Positions 13,001 through 24,256 of a stretch of 64,000 bases of DNA are shown here, in pieces (position 1 is the first letter of the stretch; every line of letters begins with the position of its first letter). Both the position numbers and the translations under genes were made by a program. The stretch is from Membranipora membranacea (taxonomy: Eukaryota > Bryozoa > Gymnolaemata > Cheilostomatida > Membraniporidae): NCBI GenBank assembly GCA_914767715.1, contig OU612065.1:15810001-15874000 (forward strand), written 5' to 3'. The notes under the pieces are model-generated. The model was not told where the DNA came from. It ran no database searches and saw only the letters and a list, made by a program, of their open reading frames with translations.

Positions 13001-16000
13001 TGGAGGAACCCTAGTTTGAGCGCTTAAACTGTGTCGGGATAGCTGGTAGTAGCATATCATTATCAACCACTTTCCCAACCAGCGGATGATAATGAAATGC
13101 TACTACCAGCTATCCCGATACAGTTTAAGCGCTTAAACTAGAGGAACCCACATCATATCACAAAGTAAGGACATATCCTTTCTCTGTGATCATACTAGTA
13201 TCTTATTCAGTCATGGAAAACAGCAGTTATGCAGTGAACCTAACTTTCTTATAGTCAAGTCATTCATCTAGGACGCAGTCATTTGATTGACCATACTATG
13301 ATTGTTAGAAACGAGGTAACGCTTGTCTGTGATATTCTCACAAAAACACATTTTAGTTCTGATCTCATGACAGCTTATTATGTAATCAATCAAAATCTGT
13401 GTTGCAAATCTGCCAGACAGAATTGCTTATGCCACATGACGAATCCAAGCAGTTGTACACAATCTACATACATGATAATGTTTCACTCTCTAGTAGATTA
13501 CGTCTCTCTCTAGGCCATGTCGGACATATCTAAGACGGACAGATGGTAATACATACCTGATTATATAATATATGATAGAGGTGATAAGTTCCGTGAGCAG
13601 GGCAGCAGCATACCATCTGTTCTCCCAGTATAGAGATGGCGCAGAACGTAACCTAGTCGCCATGTAAAACCCAAACGCCACAAACAATATTTCAGCTAAA
13701 ATTAAAAACAAAATATATCATATATGATTTTTCCCATAAAAAAGTACGAAAAGAGCTAGAACGTCAACCTTTGGGAGTTTGGCGCATTCATTTTAATCAA
13801 AGTCATTCTGTTCTCAGTAGATGCACACATTGACTGCTGCATATTGAGTGACAATCAGACAGTTTATCCCATTGAACACTCCACAGACGTCAATACCAGT
13901 CCCTGAATCTTGTGGCCGCTTGATATTCAAAACAGCTGCTGGGACAACATCTAAACTACCAACTGCAGAATTTAGTCTGCCAATGCGATCGATCCGCATT
14001 CCGCAGTCCCGCAGTCCAGCAGTCAGTCGCCCCAGCAGCTGTGAAACTTCATTTACTGGTAGATGCCAGTTTTACAGACACAACATTGAGACAAGACAGT
14101 GTTAACTGAGACATATTTGCATGCCACTTTCCGCATCTTCAATTTGGCTTTCACAAGCAGAGCATAACGAAAAGCCATTTCATGAAGCTGTCACATTATG
14201 CTAAGCATGTATGAGCCACTGTAACAGATTGTAAATAGTTTCTCTGCAGTTTTTGTGTTTGAAAGTCAGCCGGTTATAATGATAGCAATGGCAACTTTGC
14301 TAATTATACACAACCGCAAATGGTTATACTTGGGTCAATCTTACTAAATCCATACACTAACAAAGTACTATTACGTGAAGTACATAAGATTGCCATTGAT
14401 TTTCTCAACAGTGTGGCAGCACAGATGATAAAATTATAATTATCTTACTGATTTGTGTGACATAGTTGGACCAGAAAATGCGGCACTTGGCATCATTCTG
14501 TATGCTGGCTGCGGAATCTGTTAGAAGCTCTACAAGGCTTGCATTCTGGGTAGTGACTAGATTGAGGGTGACGGCAGTATACGAGGCTAGATAGATGACC
14601 ACTAGTAACAAACACACAGACCAATACTTGAGCAAATCTTTATCCCTTATGTGAACACGCCTCGCTTTCCTCGTCTGAAACTCGGCTAGGCTTCTAGAAA
14701 ATACCAAAATATTGATCAGCGTTAATAAAAGTAGTGCTTCAGAGAAAAAATTAATACTCATGATAAAAATATTGTGCCAATAAAGCTAATACATAAGAGA
14801 CAGCTACTAATGTCATAAGTATTGGTTTATGGTATGAAATGACATCAACTGTTGAGAAAGTTAGCAGCATGTTGGGAGTTTTATAAAATATCTTTAATAA
14901 AAAGCATTCTGTTGGACGACCACAGTATATGAAGGATGTCTGAGCCATTCAGCTGTTTTGCAGAGAAAAAAACAATCAATATGAAAACTAAGTATAGCTA
15001 AGACTAGTTATGTTAACAGTATTATGTGATCAATTTTCAGACAGGAAATGTCAGAGTAGATATCGGCTAGAACTAGAAAACATCTCACGTGGGATACCAA
15101 CTGACTTGTTTCAGGCCTACTGAGTGCGAGCCGCATGCACACACAATGTATTTTAACGTCAATGTAAGTGAAGCATAACTTTTGATGATCCAGAAGCTAC
15201 CAAACATTTTCAGAAATGGTAGATCATCCCAGCAGAAGAGTCTATGCTTATGCTATTGTACATGAAGAAAAAGCTCTATTGGATAAATTGAGCAAATGTT
15301 GAATGTCGTACCATTTTGGAGCAAAAAATGAAAATGAATCACATTTTTGACTTGTCAAAACAGAATATTTAGTTTCTATAGTATCTGGAAAGATGAGTAT
15401 GCTACTGAAGATTCACATAACTTGGAATCCCAACGGCCAAAAAAAGCAGCAAATTTCCATTTAAGTTAATACTTAACATAGCCAGGGTTTTCAGGCTGCT
15501 GCACTGCACAATTTTGTTATTCAGAGCAACTTATATATGCGAGCAAAACAGGCACACACAAAACAATATGAGCATACAAAACAGAATAAGGAATGATCTC
15601 ATGCTGTCGACTGTATGTGACTGACTTAACAAGCTGGCAATGCTGGCAGGACAAGTTACCATCGTTAAGAACTAATATTAACTTACTTGTATGTTTTGAG
15701 TACCACAGCTCCAAACATGCATATGAACCCGACCTCGGCTAACCAAGGCTGTATCACACATGTTATACTCAGGCGAGTGGGTGATAAAAATACACAGAGT
15801 ATCTGAAAAATTAAGAAACCTAGTTTGAAGTAGGTGAGAAGCAAGAGAGCCAGGCTCTCTCAACATGAAATATATACATTATCATCCATATTCATATATT
15901 ATGACTTGTTTCAGTACATAATGGGGAATGTAAGTCTTCCAAAGTCTACCCAGGATACTTGTATAGCATTCAATTATGGACCGACCGCAGTAGGTGGGCA

Positions 16001-19000
16001 GTGGTTGGTAACGGAATGCCCCTACCAGCCAGGGGTTTGAGCAATTAAGCTAGAAGTAACTTAGTGCACACTCTCCCCCCCCCCCCCCCGTGTGGCCTAG
16101 TGTAGGTACATACGGTACCATAGGCCAACCAAAGTTCATTAGTCCTAGGAAAGCAACGTAGCTATGACGCAAATTAGCACTTTCTGGTCAGCCATATTGA
16201 AAAAATAATGAATTGCAGCCGGCCATCGTACTCTATTAGGATTGGTAAACTCACTGTTTATAAAACTGTGAACCACATTTTATATCATTTAATATTGGCT
16301 GCTTATGGAGAATCAATCAAGCTCTGACAGGCATACCACAAAAAATATGTTTATGATTATGAACTTCACAGATTGGCAGGGTCAGCATCATAAATCTGCT
16401 ACCACATTTATGTTGTAAACTGATCGGCAATAAAGACGTAATCACAGTTTTGTCTGATGCCAGACATATCATTAGAATACTGTTTACACTCAAGTTTGGG
16501 CACTCAACTTATTTAATGAAATCGAAAGATTTTTCTGGTGTTATGGAGCAAAGATGTTCAATGGCTTACACTTACACAACACGCATAATTGCCTTACTTA
16601 CTGTGACATATTTCAGTATAGCACCAAAGAGAATAAGTCCAAGGACAAGAGGCTTAGATGATTGAATGACCTGTAAAAAAAGAAAAATATAGTCTAGAAC
16701 CAGTGTTTAGGATGTCATTATTTCGTTCCTATCTAAAATATATACATACATATAAAAAAGCTTAGTTTAACGGCCCAAATGGCTGCAAGCGGACTTCCGT
16801 GGCATTCCATTGTCAAACACGCAGAAAGGAGCGCTTGATAATGTAATGCCACAAAGTCTCAGGTTTCACATAACTGCCACAAAGTCTCAGGTTTCACATA
16901 ACTGCCACAAAGTCTCAGGTTTCACATAACTGCCACAAGCTGCATTTGTCACTACGTCACAGGGCTCCAGGCTACAGACAGCCCAGAGCTTCAAAATTTG
17001 GACACACTTACCTTAGAGCTTTTCTTTATAACAACTATGACAGCAAAGATGAGACAGACAATAATGCAAAGTGCCTGAATGCCTAACATAACATATATCT
17101 CTAGGTTATCTAGGTATGTTATGTCCCCCTGACCTAAAGAGTCTTGATTGCCCGCAACATTCTACAAAACAACATAAAATCAGTGGCATGGTAGACATAA
17201 ACATAAGGAGATTTTCTCCGAGATCAGAGACTAGAATGAAGTGCAATACCAATTACATTGCTGGCAATTGGTGGCTTGTGTTGGTAGGATGATGTGAAAA
17301 TTGAGAGACAGGCAATGCCCATAGTATAGACCTATTTACACAGTTCCGATCTGACTGCCATCGGTCTAAATTATGATAGATTTTGAAAAAGGTGTTGAGT
17401 GGTTGACATTTGTTTGACATTCGGGCTTGTGACTAGTTGCAACATTCTATTCATTTTGTGGGAATAAACTTGGTAAAAAAAAGAGTTATGACATATACTT
17501 CATACCATACATATCACACACCGAGTACAAGCCAAGCGTATATAAACTGGAATAAAACACTACAAATTATAGACCTATGTGTTGATGTTGAAACATAAGT
17601 CAAACAAACGAGCATGTTTTCTTGATTCGTAGGTGCAGACGTACCAGACCAGCGCAGTGCTTGTTGACGTACGATGTGACATTGGAGTTCTCTTCACCAG
17701 CATATAGACTAAGATCAACACCATCAATAGGGTCACAATCAGGGCACTGAGTGCATATACACTGATATGATCCCACTTTGAATCCGGAGCCATTCAGATG
17801 CTTACACTGAAATCATACAAATCACAGTTAGTTGAATAGAAGCCTGATTTTGATTTTATCGTTATGTGGCAACAGGAGTATGAAACCTAAGACAGGTTGA
17901 ACTTTGAAAATATGAAAGTCAAGCCAATAATATTTATTGGACAAGGTCAGCAAAAAAAAAAATTTAGGTTAAATGCAGCAGGCAGTTCATTAAATAATGT
18001 GACTTTGATATTATCAGCAATTGTTTGGGGTCAGGAATGACATGATACCGAAAACAGAAAGCTTAGAAAAACAACTGTATTGCCCTTTTTAAGATTTAAT
18101 AATGGTTTTTTGTTTTGGTACCTTGGTCAAATCACTAGGGCAGAGGGCTGTGCCAGCAAACTCCCCGTCCAACGAATCTGGGCATTGGTTTATATCGGAT
18201 TTCTTCAGACTTATCTTTACCGATGGCACAACTCTGCAAATAGAGACATTATAATGCAAAGTAAGAGGTAGCAAATTTATAAGTTCATACAGCAGAGTAT
18301 GCAAGAAAATTAAGACTTGATATTATTAGAAATAGTACTATGTATAGAGCAAACCACTACGCTTTGCAATCATTATAGAACAGCTATAAAATCAATACAC
18401 CTATTTTATTTTTATTATGTAGCCCACATTCATCATAAAGGATTAAACCCATGATGATCATGGAGTGTCTGATGCTATGCTGCCTTGATTACCATCATTT
18501 CAACTTCTTGCCAGGAATTCACAATAACTTGAACCAAGCCTGACACAACGTGGACTGGCAATCTATCATTGCCATGTATGCCTCAAGCTATACATACTAT
18601 TCAAGACTCCTACAAATCACAAATCTACAAATCACCATCAAGATTTAATTTGCTAGATCAACGAGTAAGCCTAACACTTTCAACAATAGATAAATTTCGG
18701 GTTAGAAAATTGTATCCAAGCAATAAATTAGTGAGCAGGCCATCTTGAGCACATAACATTTTGGCAAAAACCATCAGTGTGTCATTTTCATCAAATTTCT
18801 TATACTAGTTGGTATTGGTTATGTCATAATCAATCATTTGGACAAAAAAATAGTCAACACTGTCAAGTCATGATGGTGCATCTAAGGATTGCATAAAAAA
18901 GAAAAAAAAACAGTTCCAGTTTAGATGCGTCTGTAATCTGTATGCAGATAGATTCTGATGACCTGGTGATTTGGGCATTGTTACGTTACGTAGTTGTTTG

Positions 19001-20341
19001 CATTCTATGTTTAATTCATAATAATATAGTTTGTCCAGAGACTATAGATATATATCTATAGTCTCTGGTTTGTCATCAGCGCATCATCACAAAGGCCCTG
19101 ATCAGCATTCCCTGATGTAAATGACATCACATTGCCAGGCTCATGATATACTACTATTTGTGTCCTTGACCAATTTACCTTTGTTACCATTAGATCTAAA
19201 GAACATGTATCACAGCAATAATTTAATTTCAGGGCACATCATTAGGGAATACATATACACACATACCGCATTTAACTAAGGATTGATTTAACTAAGTCAA
19301 CTACTGGGAGCAGTAAAAATATGTTGCGCCAGACAACAGCAATCGCCTGCTCAACACTAGGTAGCTATACATGAAGCTACATTTACACAGGGTTTATATT
19401 CATATAACTATGTACCTGATGTGAACAGACATAGTCTTAAATCTGTGCCGAGGAGGTGATAAACGAGTGAGAAAACAAATTGGCAGCAGCATAATTATCA
19501 AGCAGATGTGTATAGTTTATGCTGGAAAATGCTAGAAAATTTGATGAGCGGCTGGATTTTTGTGTTGGAGATCAGATATGTTTGATAATATATATGGCCC
19601 AACTGGCGAAAGAGATTTGGGAGGGAGAGTATTCTAACCACGTATTTATCTGTGACTGCGTCACACTTTACCTTTAACGCCACTGATCGATTAAAGTTTA
19701 ACCCTTTATACATCAAAACAGCTCCATAGCAAGGAAACGAGCAATAGAATTTGACCTTACTTGACTAGTTGGTCATCTTGTATTTGCACATCTGAGTTTC
19801 TGAAGGTGGCTCTCCATCCCTCACAGTCACGTTGGTATATCCACATAGCGTTTTTAGTGTTATCATATATCTGACTATATTCATCGATACAAGAAGAATA
19901 TGCGCCATTCTTGTAGCAGTGTATTAGACTGCTTGATTCCCCAAGCAAGAAAGCGGTCTCGACAATCACCTGCTCGGAGTCAGCATTGTTGATGGCAATA
20001 GTAGCATCAGCCACGGCACTGTTTGGAGCTGGTGAGCGATTTGTTATGGTTTCCTGTTTTAATGTTCGACTTTGCTCTTGAATAACTGACATCAGGTCCC
20101 TGAACTTAGAGTTAAAGTACTGGGTGGCGCCTCCTTCGTCAAAAGGAAGAAGAACCGACTGTCCATTCTCACAGATATCTGAATCTGATGATACTTGTAT
20201 GTACAAAATCTCATCTACTAAAATATTCTGCTCTCTCGTATTATCTTGGCAGGCTACATGTGAAGTTAGAAGGAGAAAACATGAGCATAACGTAAGAGTC
20301 AATGACTTATATTTCGAAGTGTTTACTGTTGCCCACTTCAT
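10028..20341 (-). CDS. GPR158/GPR179-like class C G protein-coupled receptor
   Basis: Plasma-membrane orphan-type class C receptor. Eleven exons join in phase: 20341-19761, 18233-18122, 17806-17645, 17161-17012, 16670-16602, 15802-15687, 14693-14449, 13695-13557, 12833-12734, 11103-10936 and 10309-10028, giving about 707 residues. Residues 1-31 look like a signal peptide (CSCFLLLTSHVAC). Exons 1-2 would be the Cache-type ectodomain and exon 3 a cysteine-rich EGF-like piece (CKHLNGSG, SYQCICTQCPDC). Seven hydrophobic segments follow in exons 4-9. Family signatures include LEIYVMLGIQALCIIVC (TM1), CVIQPWLAEVGF (TM3), AFGFYMATRLRSAPS and LLTELITSIIYYIIR (TM5/6). The likely TM3/loop-2 disulfide cysteines are present (ITCVIQ; DAKCRIF). 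After TM7 comes a coiled segment KELRRVYEQLQTLK then NPHLQGKR, matching the juxtamembrane helix of vertebrate GPR158/179. Vertebrate GPR158 couples to RGS7-Gbeta5 and has been reported as a glycine receptor; ligand and coupling here are inference. The cytoplasmic tail is very short compared with vertebrates. Confidence 0.9.
13012..13140. mobile_element. 129-bp fold-back MITE with 9-bp target duplication
   Basis: The element starts TAGTTTGAGCGCTTAAAC and ends with the inverted GTTTAAGCGCTTAAACTA. The arms pair over about 50 bases (through gggatagctggtagtagcat and its complement) around a short centre. GAGGAACCC stands directly on both sides (13003-13011 and 13141-13149), a perfect 9-bp direct repeat, so the insertion is recognisable base for base. 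Nine-base duplications and long inverted arms are typical of Mutator-type elements, though the superfamily is inferred. It lies in an intron of the GPR158-like gene. Confidence 0.85.
15955..16052. repeat. Degenerate relative of the TAGTTTGAGCGC fold-back family
   Basis: The right half reads gaatgcccctaccagccagg then gtttgagcaattaagctag, close to the right arm of the intact copy at 13012-13140. The left half (gcattcaattatggaccg) is eroded. It lies in an intron of the GPR158-like gene. Boundaries are approximate. Confidence 0.4.
16075..16089 (+). repeat. Poly-C tract
   Basis: Fifteen C residues in a row, preceded by ctct and followed by gtg, within an intron of the GPR158-like gene. The length may be unstable or miscalled in sequencing. 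Confidence 0.9.
16763..16875. repeat. Relative of the TAGTTTGAGCGC fold-back family
   Basis: It begins TAGTTTAACGGCCC. Its core tggcattccattgtcaa is mirrored by ttgataatgtaatgcca, the same layout as the intact fold-back at 13012-13140. The right arm runs into the triplicated 28-bp repeat that starts at 16848. Confidence 0.45.
16848..16938 (+). repeat. Tandem repeat, 28-bp unit, three copies plus partial
   Basis: The unit gccacaaagtctcaggtttc + acataact occurs three times without any mismatch (16848-16875, 16876-16903, 16904-16931), followed by a partial gccacaa. The lack of divergence implies recent expansion. It lies in an intron of the GPR158-like gene and starts inside the right arm of a fold-back relic. 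Confidence 0.95.
19035..19068. repeat. Perfect 34-bp palindrome
   Basis: CCAGAGACTATAGATAT is followed immediately by its exact reverse complement. It lies in the first intron of the GPR158-like gene. It could be a remnant of a fold-back element or an extruding cruciform. No function can be assigned. Confidence 0.9.
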
Positions 20342-22556
20342 GTTGTCACTGTGTTCCTTTGAACAATGATAGCAAGCATACAGTAGATTACTTAGCTCGC
20401 TTCAAATCCAGACTGCTGTAACAGTGTGCTGATGTGCCGACTAATGTTGAACATGAAGAGCTAGATTCTCCTTTATAGCATACACCTCACTTATCCTTTA
20501 ATCCTATTAGATGCTTGTGGAAGTTTCTGCAAACATATCACTTGTGTAAGTAAACACTCAACTTTTTTCAGGAAATACTCTGCATTCTCTGATGAACTAC
20601 TTTGCAAAATGTGACCCACTCATGTGTAACGTGAAACTCTACTTATACCACGTTGATGACTCAAGCGACATGCCTCATGGCCTAGTAAACGTATCAGAAT
20701 GATGTTCACATAATCACATGATTGATTGGAAGGGACCGCTGTGAGTGAGAGGCTAATTGGTAATGATAACAGGCACCCACAGAGTGTGAATATAACATAC
20801 CTGACTGGAGCTGAGCTGGATAACTGTTTACATATTCAAATGTTGGTAGATAACAGCAGTTCAGATTACTACACTGACAGGGCGCAATGGCCACCAATAC
20901 CCCCCAAGCGCTGGTATCAAACTGCTATTATAACTGACCACACAAAACAAATTTAGAGTTGTAATAGATTAACTGCCAGTGCAAGTACTACTGATGTAAG
21001 CCTGCAAGAAAATAATGATCTCTGCTATACGCTTGAATGCAGCAGTGCCTCAAGTCAAACCACTATACAGTTCATAGTAATACCTGGCTATTGATTTTTC
21101 AGTGCTTTAAAGCATGTCCAAAGCTCATAGAGATTTAGATTATTGTCATGCCAGAGTAGGCGACACACACATGACAACCTCAAAGCCATTCAAATTGATA
21201 ACAATAATTTCAGGAGTGCATATTAGCCGGTCATACAGGGCAGTGACTTAACTTAATACTTGAACGCGAAAGCACTGTCCTGCGGAAGCGTGTTGTTTGC
21301 ACAAAGATTAATAGGTCTCCACGTTTATCTTGTCACAACGTAGGAGCTAATTCACTACCAAGGTAATGATAGGCATGATAGGCATGAAACATTTGTTCGA
21401 AAGATTTTCACCACAGGTAATTATCAGTTTTTTTTGATAGAGTGTTTCATTCTGCTTATAGAAGAGTCACATTAACTGCTGGTAGGATAGCTCTTTTCAA
21501 GGAGAAGCCACATTTATTGCTGTTTGAGGGTAACATTGCTTTGGCAAAAGCTAAAAGATCTTGACATAGTAAATATAAATTAATGATGTTTGCCAACGGG
21601 TTCAGAGCTACTACAGTGATCCATTGAGTTGCCTGCTTCTCATTCATGAACAGACAACTCTAAATTGTTTCAACAATAAAAACTTACTACAGGGTCTGTT
21701 TATGGTATACTTGATCAGCTCCTCTTCCATTCGGCCTCAAGCCATCATACTTTGAAGACATTAACGGATCATGAGAATCGCTCCGGCAATTAATTCAAAT
21801 CCAAATAGCTACTGCCGTTACAAACATCTTGTGATTTGTATCAAGACCATCATAACTTTTCCACCATTGCAAGTAATGGTTTATATTTTTCAATGAATAC
21901 CAAGGATATTTTTTTGCTCTCAACTCAGACAGATTTATCTTCTTTGCATGTAAGGCAGGTATATAAAGGAGGTCACAGACACTCAAAAGCACTGAACTCT
22001 CATGCGTCTTACATGTGGCTGTGGTATGGCCTTATTCTATATTTACAATGTTTTACACTCACAATGTTTGAATCGAAGTTGTCCTTTCATGAAACTACTA
22101 GACATAACTCTCCACACACTCTATTCAAATTGGATAGTAGTAGGATAGTTGGAGAATATGAAAACATGTTAGAACCAGTCATAATGGATATTTTGATGGT
22201 GATAGTTTTTTATTTTATCGGTGTGCACTTGAACAGAAAAACTGAGATAAGAGAGAGAAGGATATACAGATACAAAACAGCATTACCAGTTCTGTAAAGT
22301 CTGCAACTCAGATAATCTTAGTATCCAGGGTTCATCTTCGCCTTGAGTCTGAACTGAAATTAAAAAAGAGTAAATTTTGATCTACATTAATCTAGTGAGC
22401 TAAGACAGTATAGTTATTATATAATAACTCTATGGCTAAGACATAATATAATGACCAGTCAAATTATTGAATACCACAAATTGATATAAGAAGATGAAAT
22501 TTTTTTTTACCTGAATGTTGTGGAAGCAGCCAAGATCTCCTGTTGTTATATAGTTC
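20342..22556. other. Spacer upstream of the GPR158-like gene and downstream of eEF1B
   Basis: This should contain the promoter and leader of the receptor gene on the right of 20341 and the 3' UTR of eEF1B left of 22557. No domain-bearing exon was recognised. A 154-codon stop-free stretch at 21836-22297 (+) begins with TTG, has no recognisable domain and is probably chance. Confidence 0.5.
22354..22510 (-). other. Possible intron in the eEF1B 3' UTR
   Basis: On the minus strand, 46 bases after the stop codon, CATTCAG|GTAAAAAA is a possible donor (22510). TTTTTTAATTTCAG|TTCAG is a good polypyrimidine-acceptor (ending 22354). Splicing would remove 157 bases. The donor is weak and no transcript is available, so this is a suggestion only. 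Confidence 0.3.
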
Positions 22557-24182
22557 TTACAGCTTGTTGAATGCCACAACATCCATACTTTGGACCTGAT
22601 AAAGAAAACGAGATATGAGGAAGATGTTTATGCAATTGTGATTAAACCAATTGAGACAGCAGCATAATTAACGCCTCATAGTGTCCTAGATTCCAACTTT
22701 CAGGGGTAAAGATTTGTATTTATTTACAAGAAGAGGTTGTCTGTAAATGTGAACGATCAGCGGAATATCAGTTGATAATTGGCTATTTATATGTCAAACA
22801 CTTTAAGACTTACATAATCTTCGAAGGCAACGATCTTATCCTCGAGATCATCGGTTCCAACTTTAAGGTCCTCGATGACACAAGTAATCTGGAGTTTCTT
22901 GATACCATATCCTACAGCGACTAGTTTGCTTGTTCCCCATACCAGTCCATCCATGGCAATACCTCTAACTTGCTCTTCCATAGCCTTCAAATCAGTCTCA
23001 TCATCCCATGGCTTGACCTAAAGAGATAGGAATGAAATACAGATAGGATAGAAATCAAAGCTACAGTAGTAAGGATATAGAGTTGATGATTTGAGCTGTA
23101 CATAAGATATGGCTGAAAAATTGACACATACAACTATAGCTTGGTCTCATATATAACTCAGATAATAACCACTTACATCAAGGATGATCATACTCTTGGC
23201 AATAAGAGCAGGCTTCTTGGACTTTTTGGCAGCGTAGGCAGCGAGACGTTCCTCTCTGAGCTTAGCTGCAGCCTCGTCTTCCTCCTCATCGTCTGAGCCG
23301 AACAGATCTACATCATCATCGTCGTCGTCGTCATCAGCAGGGGCAGCACCTCCCTCACCGTATGCGGTCACGGCCTTTGCCTGTCCTGGGAAGCTGTTCA
23401 ATCAAAAGTTTAAAACCTGAGAGCCACGTCAACATAGGTGATTTACAAAACTACGACCAGCAACACTGGGGTATGGCCGTTATCTACTGTACATGAAGAT
23501 ATACCGCTAAATTCTGAGCAAAAACGCGCAATAAGACAACACCTGAAATTGAAACATGACATTCTGACTAATATTATTCATTGGCTGATTTCAGGTAGGA
23601 TCATTCTGCTCATTATAGTTGCTCACCTGTTTCGCTCTCCACCATAGGACAGAATGTGATTGTACCATCTCAGAGCGTTCACATAGTCAGCACCAGGAGC
23701 ACCATTGAGGGCCTCGAATACTACTTTATCTGCCTTGGATGGAGTGTACCTACAAATGAATATTAAAGGTGTTAGTGTTTCTGTGAGACACTAACAGTAA
23801 AGCATATCTGCTCCGTTATTTGAAAGGAAAAAATGCTAAGTTTACAATTATTGTATTTAATGAGGCACTGATAACAGTGATATGGATTGCTGTAAACCAT
23901 TTATATTCTTTAGTTGCATTTGTATGTCAACTGAAAGGGAAGTGGTTAAGTATGTGCCGGCTGACCTTTGGTTATTATGCTTAAAATATATATCTATGGT
24001 ACTGCCAGATCATATCTACTAGACTCTACTGAGGGTAGGTTTTATGTAGTATCAATCATCAAGGACGACGCGCTTACCTCTAAACGAAAATGGTATACTT
24101 ACCCTTCAATATAACTGCGAGAAGCAAGGTACACATTCAGGGCTTTAAGGCCAGCAGGAGTCTTCAGATCACCGAAACCCAT
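22557..24182 (-). CDS. EEF1B2: Translation elongation factor eEF1B beta (EF-1-beta)
   Basis: Guanine nucleotide exchange subunit that recycles eEF1A-GDP to eEF1A-GTP during translation elongation in the cytosol. Five exons join in phase: 24182-24103, 23749-23627, 23393-23177, 23017-22814 and 22595-22557, giving about 220 residues (human 225). The N-terminal GST-like domain starts [16 protein letters not shown] and includes [18 protein letters not shown]. An acidic linker (a run of eight Asp, then [12 protein letters not shown]) precedes [20 protein letters not shown]. The catalytic C-terminal domain runs from VKPWDDETD through [20 protein letters not shown] to the ending [12 protein letters not shown]. 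This is the short beta form; the leucine-zipper domain of eEF1B delta is absent. The gene is head-to-head with NDUFS1, 2.3 kb away. A pyrimidine-rich start (24256-24248) fits the TOP control known for this family. Confidence 0.97.
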
Positions 24183-24247
24183 GATGTATTTATGATAATG
24201 GAGAGGCTGTCAGTCTGAATGAAGTGCACACGTTGATGAACCGGTCT

Positions 24248-24256
24248 TGAAAGGAA
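24248..24256 (-). promoter_or_regulatory. Candidate 5' TOP-like pyrimidine tract of eEF1B
   Basis: On the minus strand, CTTCCTTTC begins 66 bases upstream of the ATG. Translation-factor mRNAs in animals often start with C plus pyrimidines, which ties translation to mTOR. Whether transcription starts here is not shown by the sequence. Confidence 0.25.

Noticed and set aside
15678-15866. 62-codon minus-strand frame over receptor exon 6
   Set aside because: The true frame is shifted and gives the TM3 segment CVIQPWLAEVGF with matching splice phases.
17575-17793. Apparent membrane protein frame (minus) with a hydrophobic stretch
   Set aside because: The same DNA in another frame encodes the EGF-like exon 3 of the GPR158-like receptor (17806-17645), with correct splice phases on both sides. 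The hydrophobic frame is a shadow.
21836-22297. 154-codon stop-free stretch on the + strand with hydrophobic segments
   Set aside because: It begins with TTG, no domain is recognised, and one run of this length is expected by chance in 64 kb of AT-rich DNA read in six frames. It also overlaps the likely 3' UTR of eEF1B.
23081-23123. C/D box snoRNA-like motifs (tgatgat...ctga) in an eEF1B intron
   Set aside because: They are on the strand opposite to the host gene, only about 40 bases apart, and have no terminal stem.
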